Origin: Oxytricha trifallax | Taxonomy: Eukaryota; Ciliophora; Spirotrichea; Sporadotrichida; Oxytrichidae | Direction: 5' to 3' | DNA length: 64,000 bases | NCBI GenBank assembly: GCA_000711775.1 | Contig: ARYC01017974.1 | Location: 45,741-109,740 of the forward strand | In this document: positions 35,438 to 48,100 of the stretch, in pieces | How the letters are laid out: each line of letters opens with the position of its first letter | Numbering within the stretch: position 1 is the stretch's first letter | Translations under genes and position numbers: made by a program | Notes under the pieces: generated by a model | What the model saw: the letters and a program-made list of their open reading frames with translations, nothing else | Database searches by the model: none | Told to the model about the DNA's origin: nothing

Positions 35438-36728
35438 ATGTTTAATAACTATAAAACACTCTTTAACTCCTCCCTGAATAGTCCTTCGTCCTTCAAATAA
35501 CAGACAAAGCTAAGTTAGTCTTATTGGCCCAGAATTAATGAAAAAGGGTTGCTGAGAGACGATTCATCGACATCTTTTAGTTTTCAAATAGACATGCATG
35601 AGTATGGCATACCCCCGAGAGATTCTGGAATAATTGACGAAGACATTTTAAATGAGGAGTCTAAGGGTGGCTCATAAATATTTGATAGCAATATGCTCAC
35701 CTCAGATAGAATAGAAAAGCACAGGTTCATGTTCAACCCAGTTGAGTACTCAGGAGAAATATCACAAAAATACAAAGATGATCAGCTTATATTTTCTGAG
35801 CAACTTAGCTCCACTAAAATATACTTAACACACAATTAAGAAACTTAAGAGGTAAGCCTTTAAAGATTAGACTTTATTAATAAGATTTTCTTAATTAATA
35901 ACAAAATGTTGGTTAGGATACCGTGAAAAAGGTCATTTTAAAAGACAGATTGTTCAACTAAATTGCTCATGAATTTGCTTAGAGGGAATGCATGGTACAT
36001 TATTCTATGAATCATGAAAATGTAATTGAGCTCTATGAGTACTGTGATACGAAAGAAGAATATTAACTATACATGGAGTTTGCTGATTAAACTGACTACC
36101 TATCCCGTAAAATCCTTGATGTAATTATCTCATCATTTGATGTTTTTTAATAACAAAATTTACTAGGATTTATCCCCGATTACTAACGAAGACAAACTTA
36201 GATCGTGGGCTACCGATACACTACAAGCACTGAATCACATCCACAATCAGGGAGTAATCCATGTTGATTTGAAACTAGAAAATCTGTTGATACAATCAAG
36301 TGAGAGGGAAGATGAATACCCTATTGCTAAACTTTGTGATTTTGGGTTATGTCACTTAATTGACCACAATTTGAACAATAAATCCTCAATGGATATACTC
36401 TGCGGTACCCAAGGATATATGGCGCCTGAGTAGAAATAGGTACTTTTTTATTTGTTTATTCTAACGTTTATAATAGAAATCCTTGATTGACACGAAAGTA
36501 GACCTCTGGGGTTTTGGCATACTTTTATATGAAATGGCTTGTGCTTATAAACCAACTGCAATAAAAAACTACAGGTACAACTGCACTAATGACATACCAT
36601 TTTGGCACAGTGACTGGAAGAAGAAAGATAGGCAACTAATTGACTTGATAAAATAATGTTTGAAGCATGAGGCTAGCGATAGAACCAGTGCTGAGGAAGC
36701 ACTGCAACATCCATGGATATGTTCATGA
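35438..36728 (+). CDS. Serine/threonine protein kinase
   Basis: The ATG at 35438 (MFNNYKTLFNSSLNSPSSFK) starts a disordered N-terminus. Inserts lie near 35850-35922 and 36120-36165. The kinase part shows VILKDRLFNQIAHEF, HENVIELYEYCDTKEEYQLY, catalytic loop HVDLKLENLLIQ, CDFGLCHLIDH and CGTQGYMAPEQ. A GT-AG intron (about 36440-36480) precedes DLWGFGILLYEMACAY. RTSAEEALQHPWICS ends at TGA 36726-36728. HVD replaces the usual HRD, common in some kinases lacking activation-loop regulation. The glycine-rich loop is not clearly visible; it may be disturbed by the unresolved IES near 35850-35922. Confidence 0.8.
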
Positions 36729-37181
36729 TTACTCAGAGTTAAAACAATATAAGAAATATATATAAATTTCTAGAAGATTTCATTATTTATTTCATAATTT
36801 TAGGCACTTCAAATTACACAAGAATTCTGGTATAATTATAGACTTGTAATAGAATTGAAATGAGAATACTTTAAAATAATATAATTAATGTGTGAAATAA
36901 ATTTAAGTTTATTGAGGATAAATTATGAATAAAAATACTGCCTAATCATTATTTATATAGAATAAAACAAATATTATCTTAATGTAATTTAGTAAAAGAA
37001 AATTATTAATTGTATAATAAAAATTTAAAAAATGGTTTATATTTATGAATATCCCTCATTTATATAGATTAGATGAGCATATAAAAGAAGAAATTAATTA
37101 CCTTTAATTTGAATATTAGCATTCCTTGAAAATTAAAAGTAATTAAAGAAAATATAATAGAATTATGAACAGAAAACACAA
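36729..37181. other. AT-rich intergenic DNA
   Basis: No coding signature, repeat or GC-enriched block is seen between the kinase stop and the next start codon. Confidence 0.6.
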
Positions 37182-38768
37182 ATGGGAGATTGTTTTTTCA
37201 GAAGGAGAAATGACAAGCTTAACTCGAAGTGCATTGAGTTGTTTGGCAAAAGGTATTATCAAGAGATTCAAACTTAAAGCATAAAAAACAATTTGGATAA
37301 ACAGAGAGGGCAGAGGGAGCATGAGAACCAAAATGATGGAGTAGGAGTTGATGAGATTGAAACAGTAGAGTTCGAATAGACGAAAATGAAGAGAGTCAAA
37401 TACATATAAACTTTGAGAAGCGGAGACTCTTATGAGTAAAACTAAAGTTATAATGAGGCTGGAAAAGAGATAAATTCTGAAAGAGTGCATTTGAAGGAGG
37501 AGGATGATGAATTATAAGAAAACAATTCACTAGAAGGAGGAGATTTAAATGAGGATAACATGAAAAGTGAAGAAATCTATGAAGACCAAGACGATCATGT
37601 ATTAAGAGACAGGCCTTACTCCTCCAAGCTAATGGAAACTATAATTTCATACTTGGAAAGCTTGACTTTAGACAGTATTTTTGATCAAGTTATACTAGAG
37701 GAACTTATCAAACTTAAAGAGTTCATCAACACAATCAACTCAAGTGGCATTTCAAAGTAGCAAGCATTCTATCATTTTTAATATGAAAACACAAAATTCA
37801 CAATAAAGAGGAAAAATGGGCGGGTTTAAATTTCTTATTCTTAAGAAAATTCATAATATTTCTAATATATTTAAAATAATCATCAAGGAGACAAGTTTTC
37901 AAGAGAGTTTGAGATAATTAAAGAGAAGGTATTATGCGATAAATCATTGAATAGGTAAGATTCATTTTTTTCTCATTTTTTTAGAATGGTATGTAAAATG
38001 ACTTTCAGTGCATATGCAAAAGTCTGCATCAGATACACTATGAATTCCAATTTAAAGGATTAGCTTCGGATGATTGAAGACTAAATTGTAAATCTTGATG
38101 GTGATGAATATGAAGTTTACAAGCAGTTCACAAAGCTTTTCAAAGACTTGGTACCATTCTAAATAGAGACAAAAATCAAAGCTTCTAGTTATGAAGACTA
38201 GAATGAGTTACTCTCATTATTGATGACGCTGTCTATGAACCCAAGAAAATCCCTGACTGCTTAAGAGAGATTAGAACGCATGATTATTAGAAAATATCAG
38301 CTTATGAAAGTTGATGGATTTTAAATTACAGACATCGAAATGGATAATGCAAGACTTTAGAAGGAAAACATCAACCTTAAAAAGCGAATCTCAACTTATA
38401 TTACAACTTGCACAGATTTGAAGTCATAAATTTTCCAATAATCAGATGAAATGTTGAGATAGGAAGATAGAAACAATAGACTAGAGTCCAGCAATGCAAG
38501 ATTAGAAGCTAGCAATGCAAGGTTAGAAGCCAGCAATGCAAAGCTAGAGGCCAGCGATGCAAGATTGGAGGCCAGAAATGCAAGATTGGAGGCCAGCAAT
38601 GCAAGATTGGAGGCCAACAATGCTATATTTGACTCAAAGTTTACTGGACCAGAGTAGTCAATCAATCAAGAAAAGTACAATCAATGCTTGAATGGAAGGA
38701 ATGTGCCCTGCTAAGATTAGGAGAAAGTGTGAGGATGTTGCAATGGGCAAATAATATTGCAGTTCTGA
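37182..38768 (+). CDS. Coiled-coil protein with 7-residue tandem repeats
   Basis: The ATG at 37182 gives MGDCFFRRRNDKLNSKCIEL; Gly2 and Cys4 could be acylated. The frame stays open to a 30-bp GT-AG intron (37955-37984), joining SLNR to MVCKMTFSAYAKV. It then runs to TGA 38766-38768. An upstream ATG in another frame (37165) soon hits TGA and was not used. A helical part (ITDIEMDNARLQKENINLKK) leads into about seven copies of a heptad of the type ARLEASN (38481-38623), an ideal coiled-coil repeat. A Cys-containing tail (GRNVPCQDQEKVQGCCNGQ) closes it. Function unknown; structural or scaffold role inferred. Confidence 0.8.
37955..37984 (+). other. GT-AG intron, 30 bp
   Basis: Begins GTAAGATTC and ends TTTTTTAG. 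Splicing keeps the coiled-coil frame (SLNR|MVCKM). Confidence 0.85.
38481..38623 (+). repeat. In-frame 21-bp tandem repeat encoding ARLEASN heptads
   Basis: About 6.8 imperfect copies of a 21-bp unit (core GCAATGCAAGATTGGAGGCC). Unit length equals one heptad turn, so copy changes preserve frame and coiled-coil register. Confidence 0.9.
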
Positions 38769-39271
38769 ATCTGAACTTTCCTATTAGTAAATGCAATTAA
38801 TTTTGTAGCATATCATTTAAAAATATTCAAAATTTAAAACTCATGAAAATATAATAATAAGCAAAGAATAATCCATAGGAATTGTTAATTTTATTTTCAA
38901 TTGAAAATTGCTTATATAAGTTTTAACTCAAATAATAAATTAACCAGATTTAAAAAATATTTCTTTAAAATATATTCGAAAAAATATTTTTTCTTGAAAA
39001 TTTTTATATATTTATATTTAATTAAACTGATTAATTATAAACCTAATTGGTTTAAATTTTAAAACATAATTCCCTTTATATAATATTTGAAATAAATCTC
39101 GCAACAGTAGTTATAGAACCTTTAAATAAGTATTTATCTCATTACGTTATATATTTGATCTCTAAATTCATTTAATACCATCTTAAGAATGCTTTTAAAT
39201 CTTTGTGCGAATTAGATAAATCATGAATATGTAAATTACTGCTTATTAATCATATTAATATTTGTTAAATA
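38769..39271. other. AT-rich intergenic DNA
   Basis: About 500 bp of high-AT sequence with no recognisable feature. Confidence 0.6.
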
Positions 39272-41371
39272 ATGGTAGATAAAAATCAATTGAATAGCTA
39301 ACCTTGCTAGAATGTTTCTGAGTATTCTAACATCCTCTCTCTCTTCTCCACACCTACTAATAACTTCGGATTGGGACTCCTTTTCAAGAAAATTGTGATT
39401 TTAAACGAGTAGCATCAAAGAGTTACAGTAAGTTTATGAAAATGGAGTCAAATATATCAAAATCTTAAAATTTTAAGTAAATTTAAACTAACTTTTTAAT
39501 AGGTTGAGGAGATATCAAAGCAACTTGAGGAAGAATTGAAGAAATGCATCGCAAATAACGATTAAAAGTATTTTCTTTTCAATTAAAAGACTGATCTTGT
39601 TTTAGGCAGTTTAACTATTTGATGAAGATTATAAAGAGATTGGCGTTTGAGTGCCCTATCATTCATATTTCTGATACATTCTTTTTACTTTTTCACTCCT
39701 ACAAGGTAATTTAATAGAGTACCTAACATTCCATAGGACAACTCATTATGTTAAATATCACCAAATGATGATTAAATTAGTACATTCTTTGAAAAAGCTG
39801 AATGCCCGTAGATTTTGAATATACCCGTTGCAGTGGAAACAGACAAGGAAACAGTAAGCCAAATTATTAAATAATGCCATAATTATTTAAGGGTGAAAAG
39901 ATGATCATTAGAAAGTCTCATGATTTTGATTTGACTTCAGTTTATGACGACTATGATAAGTCCTATGTTGACTTGCAAGACTTACTTCATAGAGTCTTTT
40001 TGACATAAGGGAGATTGTTTCATCATGAAAGGATATTGTGCTGGTTTCCCAGATACTTGCAGTATTTCGAGGACACTCATGCTTAAATGATGAATAAGCA
40101 GGATGTGCTGCCAATCACTTGGAAGTACTACCTCTCCATTATGGCAGTCAGTTGCTATGATTGCGAATACTTACTAAAGATTTAAGAGGAATAGTTTTTA
40201 CTGTGGGGTGGAGACATTAACTGGTTGACTCAGGGTTTAAAGGCAGTTGAGAAAAAACTCGAAAGAATCTCAGAATTGAATGAAATGTTGGCATTTAGAC
40301 CTTGGACTATAAGTATGAGGCATATTGAAAGACTTGCAAGATCATCAGATAACAATATAAAGTTAAATTGGTCTATACATGAAATACTCTAGGCAGGTGC
40401 TATTCTGAGTTACTATCACTCACTATGCTGTTTTGCCTTCGGAAATGGCATTAAAGAAGATCTTGATTCAGCTATGAGTTTTGATAAAGTCTGCTAGAAC
40501 CAGCAAGGTAAAGAGGAAGTTAATAAATTGGAATTGGAAAAGACCCTCAACTTTATGAAAAGCAAGAAATTTGAGGAGGATGAAAAAGACTATAAGCAAT
40601 CACACAACGAAGAAGATAAAAACCACAACGATGAAGACTTTGATGATTTTGATTCAGACTCAATTGAAAATAAAAGTCACACGTCTACTTCAAATTAATC
40701 AACAAAACTAGGCAGTGTTTAGGAACTTGATGAAGAGCACCTTAGCGAAGATTAACTTAAAAAGAAAGAGGTATTTGGCAAGCATAGGAAATTTAAAGTG
40801 AAGGAATATATTTAGTTTTTAAAAACTAAGGAAAGCTTGCTTGACTTGTCTGATTACTCTTGGGAGTTTCAAGGCTAAGATTTGTATTCTAGGTACCTAC
40901 CAGAACTCACTGAGGTTATTATGTAGTAATACATTAATTTAAATTATACATACATTTTCAATTATATCCAGAATTAAATAGACTATGCTCTTAAAATGAC
41001 AAAGAACAGTTACGGTCAAAAAGATTAGGATGTGGATACCAGATATTTCAGATAATCACTATCAATCTACATATAACATTTTAATAAACTCTTATGATAT
41101 CAATCGTCATTTTATAATGCAAGTGTATGGAATAAAAGACGACCAGTTCTAATATGAAAACATAAATAAGATTTTGATTATCCCCTAAAAGCAATACATA
41201 AGACAGATTGGATGTTTCCCCTCTAAGGTAACTCAGAAAGAATACGAAGACATGTCCAGTAGACTAACGGCAGCTGAGAAATGCCACATCAGTATCATTG
41301 TAGCAGAAACTAAGAAACAAGTTGAGTTAATTTATTTGTCAAGAGCAGTCAACCAGTTTATCAATTAGTGA
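39272..41371 (+). CDS. Sestrin-family protein
   Basis: The ATG at 39272 starts MVDKNQLNSQPCQNVSEYSN. Short AT-rich inserts interrupt at about 39425-39500, 39570-39605 and 39705-39740, and an intron lies near 39854-39890. The body matches sestrins in order: WKYYLSIMAVSCYDCEYLL (compare YRHYIAIMAAARHQCSYLV), LLWGGDINWLTQGL (compare FLKTGGIAEWLNGLE), ELNEMLAFRPWTISMRHIER (compare [20 protein letters not shown]), and NWSIHEILQAGAILSYYHSL. The C-terminal domain follows: DYSWEFQGQDLYSRYLPEL, YNYTYIF-like NLNYTYIFNY and DVDTRYFRQSLSIYI. After the 31-bp IES comes KCHISIIVAETKKQVELIYL to TGA 41369-41371. Sestrins sense amino acids or stress upstream of TORC1; that role here is inferred. An acidic linker (about residues 380-430) is an extra. 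Confidence 0.85.
41084..41114 (+). other. IES, 31 bp, pointer CATTTTA
   Basis: CATTTTA is at 41077-41083 and 41108-41114. Excision joins SLSIYIQHF to IMQVYGIKDDQF, aligning with sestrin. The unexcised frame hits TGA. Confidence 0.9.
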
Positions 41372-41503
41372 AACATTTCTAACATTGAATTAAAGTAAAG
41401 GTTTTATTTAAGAGTTTGATATTTAATTGAAGCATATTTATAATTCAAGAATATTTAATTTAAGCAATTATCAATTATTATAATAAACGTTGTTATATAA
41501 ATT

Positions 41504-42733
41504 ATGAAAGCTAACTCAAACTAAGCTAAATAAATCAATTCAGGCAAAAACTCAGTCAATTAAAAGATTTCAAAGAAGCGTAAGCTAGGAGACCTTTATC
41601 AATCATCAAATGAAAAGCCATCTGTAAGTGGGAAAAGGTACTAAAAGTTCAGCCTTCAGTTCAATTCTACAATAAGCTAACACTCTCACATTAACATTCA
41701 AAATTTCAGTGCTAAGAAATGCGATAAATGCAAGCGAAACAATACTGTATCTCCATCAAGGCAAGCATTATCAACAAATTTAGTACCTGGAAATTCTTCA
41801 AACAGAGTTACTGAATAACCAAAGTCTAATAATCTTTCTGTTCTATAGCATACTTGTGAAGAAGGAAAGTCTAGTGTGAAGAAAAGCAGCTAACTTCAAT
41901 AAAAGTTCAAAGAAAGAAATCCCTTTCAAGATCTCTCTTAGGTTAGTCAAAACTTGCAGTTTAGTCCATCAAAGATGAATGACAACTCAGTTAGTCATAT
42001 CAAATTTGATTTGTAGGGTAATCTTGGAACTAAGAGCACTTCAAAGATGGGAGTTACGAATAAGAACCTAAGAGTCTCATTCTTAGACGATGTTTAGAGT
42101 TCTTAATGCGATTTTGCTTAAAATGCTTCTTCAAAACTCTTAAGTGTTAATGCTAGAATTGAGAATGATGAGCCAAATCTTCCAGTTTAGTAAGCTCAAC
42201 AATCAAGTGAATTCAGCTTTTAGTAATCTCAGTAACAATCACACTTTGTAGAAGGGCTTAGTGAGAGAAAAGTTAATTCTTTCAAGCATTTAAGTCTGAA
42301 TGTTATTTAGGAAGAAGACCTCTTCAAGGAATCAGAAACAGAATTAGGAAATATGTAAGGTATTGTCAAGGAGTTAGAATACCCTCAAGAAAACACAGTT
42401 GACAACATTGAAAATAATACTGATTAAGATTTCACTTCTCCCCTTTCAATTAACACCCAAGATCAAGAAAACCATTCTTAAATTTCAAATGTCACTATTC
42501 CTTAGACCTAAACTGTCTTGGAATCTTCAGGCCTTGATATGGTTTCAAAGTTTATTAGCATTTTCAGATAATCTCACACAGAGAGTGTAGAAAGGATAAA
42601 TTAGCTTGGCAAGTGGCATTTTGTTCAGACTAACACTCGCATCAATAACATTACTCGCTAATTGGAAGAAGCAAGAATTGCTAATAGAAGGTTTTAGGAG
42701 AGAGTCATAAGAGACCCTTTCAAGAGATTATGA
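41504..42733 (+). CDS. Unknown Ser/Gln/Asn-rich protein, uninterrupted
   Basis: A continuous frame of about 409 codons runs from ATG 41504 (MKANSNQAKQINSGKNSVNQ) to TGA 42731-42733 (...ERVIRDPFKRL). It is mostly low complexity and probably disordered, with a KKCDKCKRNN CxxC near residue 75. A short helical C-terminus (RINNITRQLEEARIANRRFQ) closes it. No IES, intron or known domain is seen. A MITE-like element lies 45 bp downstream. Confidence 0.7.
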
Positions 42734-42777
42734 TAGTTCAATTCTTTCTGATAACTATGATTTTTCAATTATTCTTA

Positions 42778-43043
42778 TAAAACCCCGTTAGTCAATTAAG
42801 AATGAAGATTGGGGATTAAGAATAATGAAATTAAGAATTAATTATAATTGGCTGAAATTTTATATAATTAGGCTAAAAACAATTTTACGCACCCTGATTG
42901 GTTTATTTTATAGAGACAATTAATCGAGCCAATGGCTTTAATAATTAGCCAAAACTTTAATAATTTACGCCAATTATAATAAATTCTTAATTTCATTATT
43001 CTTAATCCCCAATCTTCATTCTTAATTGACTAACGGGGTTTTA
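42778..43043. mobile_element. MITE-like element with TAAAACCCCGTTAG terminal inverted repeats
   Basis: 266-bp element. Terminal inverted repeats of about 75 bp (42778-42852 and 42969-43043) are nearly identical, with one mismatch. They begin TAAAACCCCGTTAGTCAATT. The core (about 115 bp) shows weaker internal dyad symmetry. There is no coding capacity and no convincing target-site duplication. It lies between two convergent genes, outside both. Confidence 0.88.
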
Positions 43044-43197
43044 AAACGCATAAATTTAACTCTGGATTTAAATATTTTTAGCTATTAATTTCTTTATATA
43101 AATCATATATAGAGGCTATTACTGAAAGAACATTATGAAAACTTGTAATTTCTTAAAGAATAAATAAAGAGTTAGTTATTGGATTATATTATAGGTT

Positions 43198-44971
43198 TCA
43201 TTTAAGTTATATAAGATATCTCATTCTGACTTGAGATGTTTCTGGTACAACATATTCGTTGTATTAAAAGTCTGAGCCACCATTTGCTGCTACGTTTTCA
43301 ACTTTACCGAGTGGCACAATTGCTCCATCTGGCAATTTAAAAATTCATAAATAAGTTTTATACAATCAATAACTTGTTTGCAATTATTTAGAATGTTACT
43401 CTAACTCTAGCATCAGGTGCTTATATACCAGATCCAAGAATAGAATGTACACCCTCTTCAAATTTGAATTAATTGTTATGTCTCTTAAATTCCTTAGTTT
43501 GATCTCCCAAAGCTACTTCACAAACTAGAATAAACCTACTTCCACTAAAATTAGCATTTTGATCTTCTGTGTATTGAATGGCTTTACTAATCATATCTGA
43601 GAAATAAATTCCCTTGCCTAATAATTAGCCATTTCTTTGTACTGCAAGTGGTTGCACTCTCAGGCCATGTTTCAATATTCCTAAGAAATTTGATACTTTA
43701 CTGCCATGAAAGAGCAGCATTCTATTCGACATGTCTCCCTTGAATTTCTCTTACTCTTCATACTTAGTAAGTCTTATGATGTTTTTAATTTACTTTCTGT
43801 TATTAATCTCAATGTGAGTATTCTCTGCATATTACTCAATTATTCCATACTCCCCTTCATCTTACACTCTATCAAGCACTCTCATTCTCACACCTGATGC
43901 TCTAAGACAGTATTCAAGTGGATTGATTTCGTTTGCTTAATGATGAGCACCAAGCAGAATTTTACTGGCAGCTTCTATCTCAATCAAATTTTGAATCATA
44001 TTGCTCTTTTGTAACAGCATCTCTTTAGTTGAAATAGGAGGGACCATTTTATTTCTGAATTCTTCATGTGGCACAAATTCGTAGAACCTGCTACTTAAAA
44101 ACCACATTTTCTCTCTGGTTGCTAGAAGTTTATTTCTCTCACTTTCTGCGTATGGTCTTGGGTTCATGTTTTCCAATTTCTCCAAAGTTTTATCTACAAA
44201 TATATTATAAAATTTTTTCCATTCTGACTTAATCATAATTTCTAGAGGACATCCAAAGCATCATAGAGATTCTATCTATCTAAATTAGAGAAGGGCATTG
44301 CTTTGGCATCAACTCCAGATCTCTCGAGTGCTCTAAGATAAACATTGACATCAGTAGTCTCTCTCATTATTTCAACAGCTGATTACTGCAAATAATCCTA
44401 CTTTGGTTATGGTGCATTCTCCAAAACGAATGGTAAAAGATAATTTTTCTAATCAATAGTAACATAATTTGGCCTCATAAGTTGGAACTTCCTCCATTTC
44501 TTGTGAAAGTTTTCAAACTTTCCCCATTAATTTTAAGACTTCTACTCAAATACTTTCTTGAACTCTTCTATGGCTTCATCATGAGTATTGAAGGGTGTCT
44601 TTTAGAAAGCCCCTTCTTCACCTATTCTGCCCCATCTAGTCAGGAGAATTGCTAAGTCTCTAGATTTATCTAATACCAGCTGCATCTTATAGAATTTACA
44701 TAATTTAATTATAAATTTTTAATTAGAATAGATAATCACCACCAGGTTGGAACTTGCCAATTTCAACTCTTGTCATATAAACATCATAGTACTACTCAGT
44801 ATGATCATCATACACAACCACACAGTCATCGTTAAATTTACCAGATGGATCGCATGGCACAACTTTCAGTGGGTCAATTTGCATTTAAATATTAAGTAGG
44901 AAATTCTTGGCATCAGTTTCAAAGTCGACATCCAGATACTCCTTGTCTATTTCCTCTTTTCTTAAATTATT
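43198..44971 (-). CDS. WGR-PARP catalytic part of a giant ankyrin-PARP gene
   Basis: The minus strand encodes a WGR domain (DDHTEQYYDVYMTRVEIG, LAILLTRWGRIGEEGAFQ, HDEAIEEFKKVF). A PARP regulatory region and ART catalytic fold follow: LLFHGSKVSNFLGILKHGLR (His of the H-Y-E triad), LLGKGIYFSDMISKA (Tyr), RFILVCEVALGDQ and QYNEYVVPE (Glu). Glu in the third position predicts chain-forming poly(ADP-ribosyl)ation from NAD+. Inserts lie near 44755-44690, 44245-44195 and 43400-43330. Stop is TGA 43200-43198. An ATG exists at 44974-44972 (MNNLRKEEIDKE), but pointer AATAA suggests the segment is joined to the ankyrin part upstream on the same strand. Confidence 0.85.
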
Positions 44972-45154
44972 CATTATGAATCATCTAAATTTTTAAAATA
45001 AAATAAAAATAGTTTTTTTGAATGATTAAAGATTACGATTTATTCATTATTTCATATATTACATATTAATATTCCAATACTTATGAGAAATAATATTTTA
45101 TATTAAATATATAATATCTCATTTGAATAATATCTTATTTGTTCTTTATTTATT
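44972..45154 (-). other. Proposed IES, 183 bp, pointer AATAA, joining ankyrin and PARP parts
   Basis: TTATT (plus strand) occurs at 44967-44971 and 45150-45154. Excision gives MIDNHNNLRKEEIDKEYLDV in frame, linking the last ankyrin unit to the WGR-PARP part. The insert is AT-rich and contains TGA stops in both flanking frames. The short pointer makes this an inference. Confidence 0.6.
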
Positions 45155-48100
45155 ATGATTATCGATCATTTGAATGTTATTACCACCTTGGTTATGCTTA
45201 TCAAAGACTTCCTTCATAGCACCACTCATCTATTCGCATGCATAGTCATAGGGTGTTTTCCCTCTATGATCTTTAATGTCTGCTTTAAATCCAACTTCAA
45301 GCGCTTTCTTAAGCATTTCAGTGTTTTCATAAGATCCAAATTTGATTGGATTAACGATGTAGTGAATTAGTGACTTCCCATGTTTGTCAACAGAGTCTTT
45401 AACTATTGAGTCAAGGGAATTGTGTTTTTTCTCAATGATATCCAGAATGAAATCGAAGGTGTTGTAGTGATTTCTGATTGCTGCATAGAAAAAAGCATCC
45501 TTGCCAGTGGAGTCTTGCTTGCTTGGATTGGAATGACGAAGCAACTCCTTTAAAATTATTCTAATGTTATCTCTGACTTTACTGGTGTGTCTGATTGCAT
45601 GAATTACACAAGTCGTTTCATACTTTTCTTGTTGTTTTAGCTCTTCAATACCATAATCTTATCCCTCATCTTCGTTTTAATAGGCAGATTCTTGATAAAG
45701 AATGTCAGTTTAAGCACCCTATTAGATGAGATATTCTAAAATCTTGACATTTGCTTAAATGATTCTGTCACCCTTAAGTAAATGCACAACAGAATTGGCT
45801 CCTTTGTTATCTGTATCATTTGTGCCAAATTATTCCACATCAACCAAGAATTTGATGAAATGAAGGTTTCCACTTCTAATGGCATGATGTAAAGCTGATC
45901 TACCTTTGTTGTCTTTCTCATAACGATCCACTCCTTCATCTATCAATTGCTTATAAAACTTTGTTAGTTCTGTTATATCTTTCATTAAATGAGCGTTCTT
46001 AGCTAGCATATGGATAAGATTTTGACCTTTTTCGTTCTTCTGGATTATAGTTGATTTTAATAAAATTTAATACGCTAATAATTATAAGATTGAGCCTTTA
46101 GCACCAACATGCTATTTAAAGTGAGTTTCAATTACTTTGAAGAGTTTACCGATTTGACCTTCACAGATATAGTCAACAACCATTTAAATTTTATCGTAGC
46201 CACTTTCAATGAATGACTTCTCTAATTATTCTAAGTTATGTCTAATGATATATCTGAATAAGTTATCTGCATTTTAATCATGTTTCTTATTTGCTTAGTC
46301 TTGATTGTTGAGCAAATTGTTATTTTATATTTGCATGACTTCCATGTCACTCTACTCATCATCCACTTAATTGTTTAGACCTCCAAATGCCATTTAAGCA
46401 TTTTATGCTGGTCTTTGTTGAATGTTCTCTTCATAAATAAATGACTTAAGTTTTGTCAATTGGAGATCGATCAATTTCTTAGCAAATGGTATATGTCTGC
46501 AGCATATAGCTATGGCCAAGGGTGTGTTTCTATTTTTATCTTCCAAATCAAAGTTAATTTTGGCTTTTCCATAGATCTTAATAAGATATTCTAGGGATTA
46601 AACACTGTCTCTCTGAGCTGCATAATGCAAGATACTCTTTCCATTTATGTCTTAATGATTTATGTCAAATTATTCTTTTGTTTCCTTGTTTAGTAATATT
46701 TCTAGTCCAAGGTTAAATGGATCAAACTAATCTTTCTAGTATCTTTTGTTTCTCTTAACAAACATATAATGAAGGGGAGTCCTGGCCTTGAAATCTAGTG
46801 CGTTTATATTGGCTTTATGCTTAATCAAGATTTTAAATAATTCTTTGTAGTCTCTTCTCTGGGAGAAGTCACATGCTAAATGTAAAATTGTTCTTTAGAA
46901 TTCATCCGTGAAATCAGGATTTGCTCCCTTGTCCAGTAATCTTTATAATAAATAATAATAGTTTCAATCTTTGAATCATTTGATAATTGCCTTAGAATAA
47001 TTCTCTCTTCAGTGCAAACATACCATAATTATCCATATGATTGATATTTGCTCCCTTATCAACCAAGAAGAATGCCTCCTCAACTCTATTGTTTGTATAG
47101 AAATACCAAAAGGCAGACATACCAAATTATATAAAAACAATTTAAATTGATCAGGAGAATCAATATCAACATGACCAGATGCAAGTAACTTTTCAAAACA
47201 GTATTTATGATCTGGGTCATCTCTAATGTTCCTAGTTTTAACTAACTTAAAGAATGGTGTCATTTTCATGAAATTCACTTGGTTCAGTTAAATGCCTTGA
47301 ATTCCTAGGAAGTAATCGAATAATTCACGAATTATATCCTATTGAGATTCAATCAGGAGATGGATTACATTATCAAGGCCCAAGCTTTCACCAGCTCCTT
47401 GAATATTGGCTTTCTTAGAAACGTAAATGATTTGATTATAATTATTAATATAATTTTAGGTGATTAATGTTTATTGATCTTTTTCAGGAGGTCTTCTACC
47501 ACCAGCTTAAATCATTTGTGAGTGTTAAGAGACCTAAGTCAATGGAATAACATCATCTCTGTACTACCTATAAAATTATATATTAAAATATTTATTAACT
47601 TTGATTGATTATAAACTTGAGAACATAGGCATTAGGGTTAGCCCCATTATCAATCATAAACTTCAAGAAGTCAATAAATGGCTTGATTATTTCTTCATGA
47701 AATATTTTCTTTGCTTTATCACTAATTCTTGCTTAACCTCCAAACAAACCAGCATTATTATCAACTTTTACTGAATCTAATATCAATGAATTAGTGATGT
47801 TTTTCTCGTTCTTATCAATCAGGCTTTGAATGGCTTACAGTACTTATTGTCTATTTTGAACAATTTCCCATACATAAAATAGTATTGGAGTAAAGCCTTC
47901 GTCATTGACGAAATTGATAGTTTCATCTTCTATTCTCTTACCAGTGAGTTTTTCCTAGACTTAGCAGCAATCCATGATTAAATTTTGTACTTTTTGCTTC
48001 AAAATAGAAACACCAGAGAATGCAAACAATAGAGAGGGATCTTTGTTTAGATCTATGTTGCTTCCAAATATGTCAAGTAATTCTGTCATTCCATGCTCAA

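Noticed and set aside
44972..44974. ATG as independent start of the PARP gene
   Set aside because: Pointer AATAA and an in-frame TGA just upstream favour an ankyrin-PARP fusion. It is kept only as the alternative.
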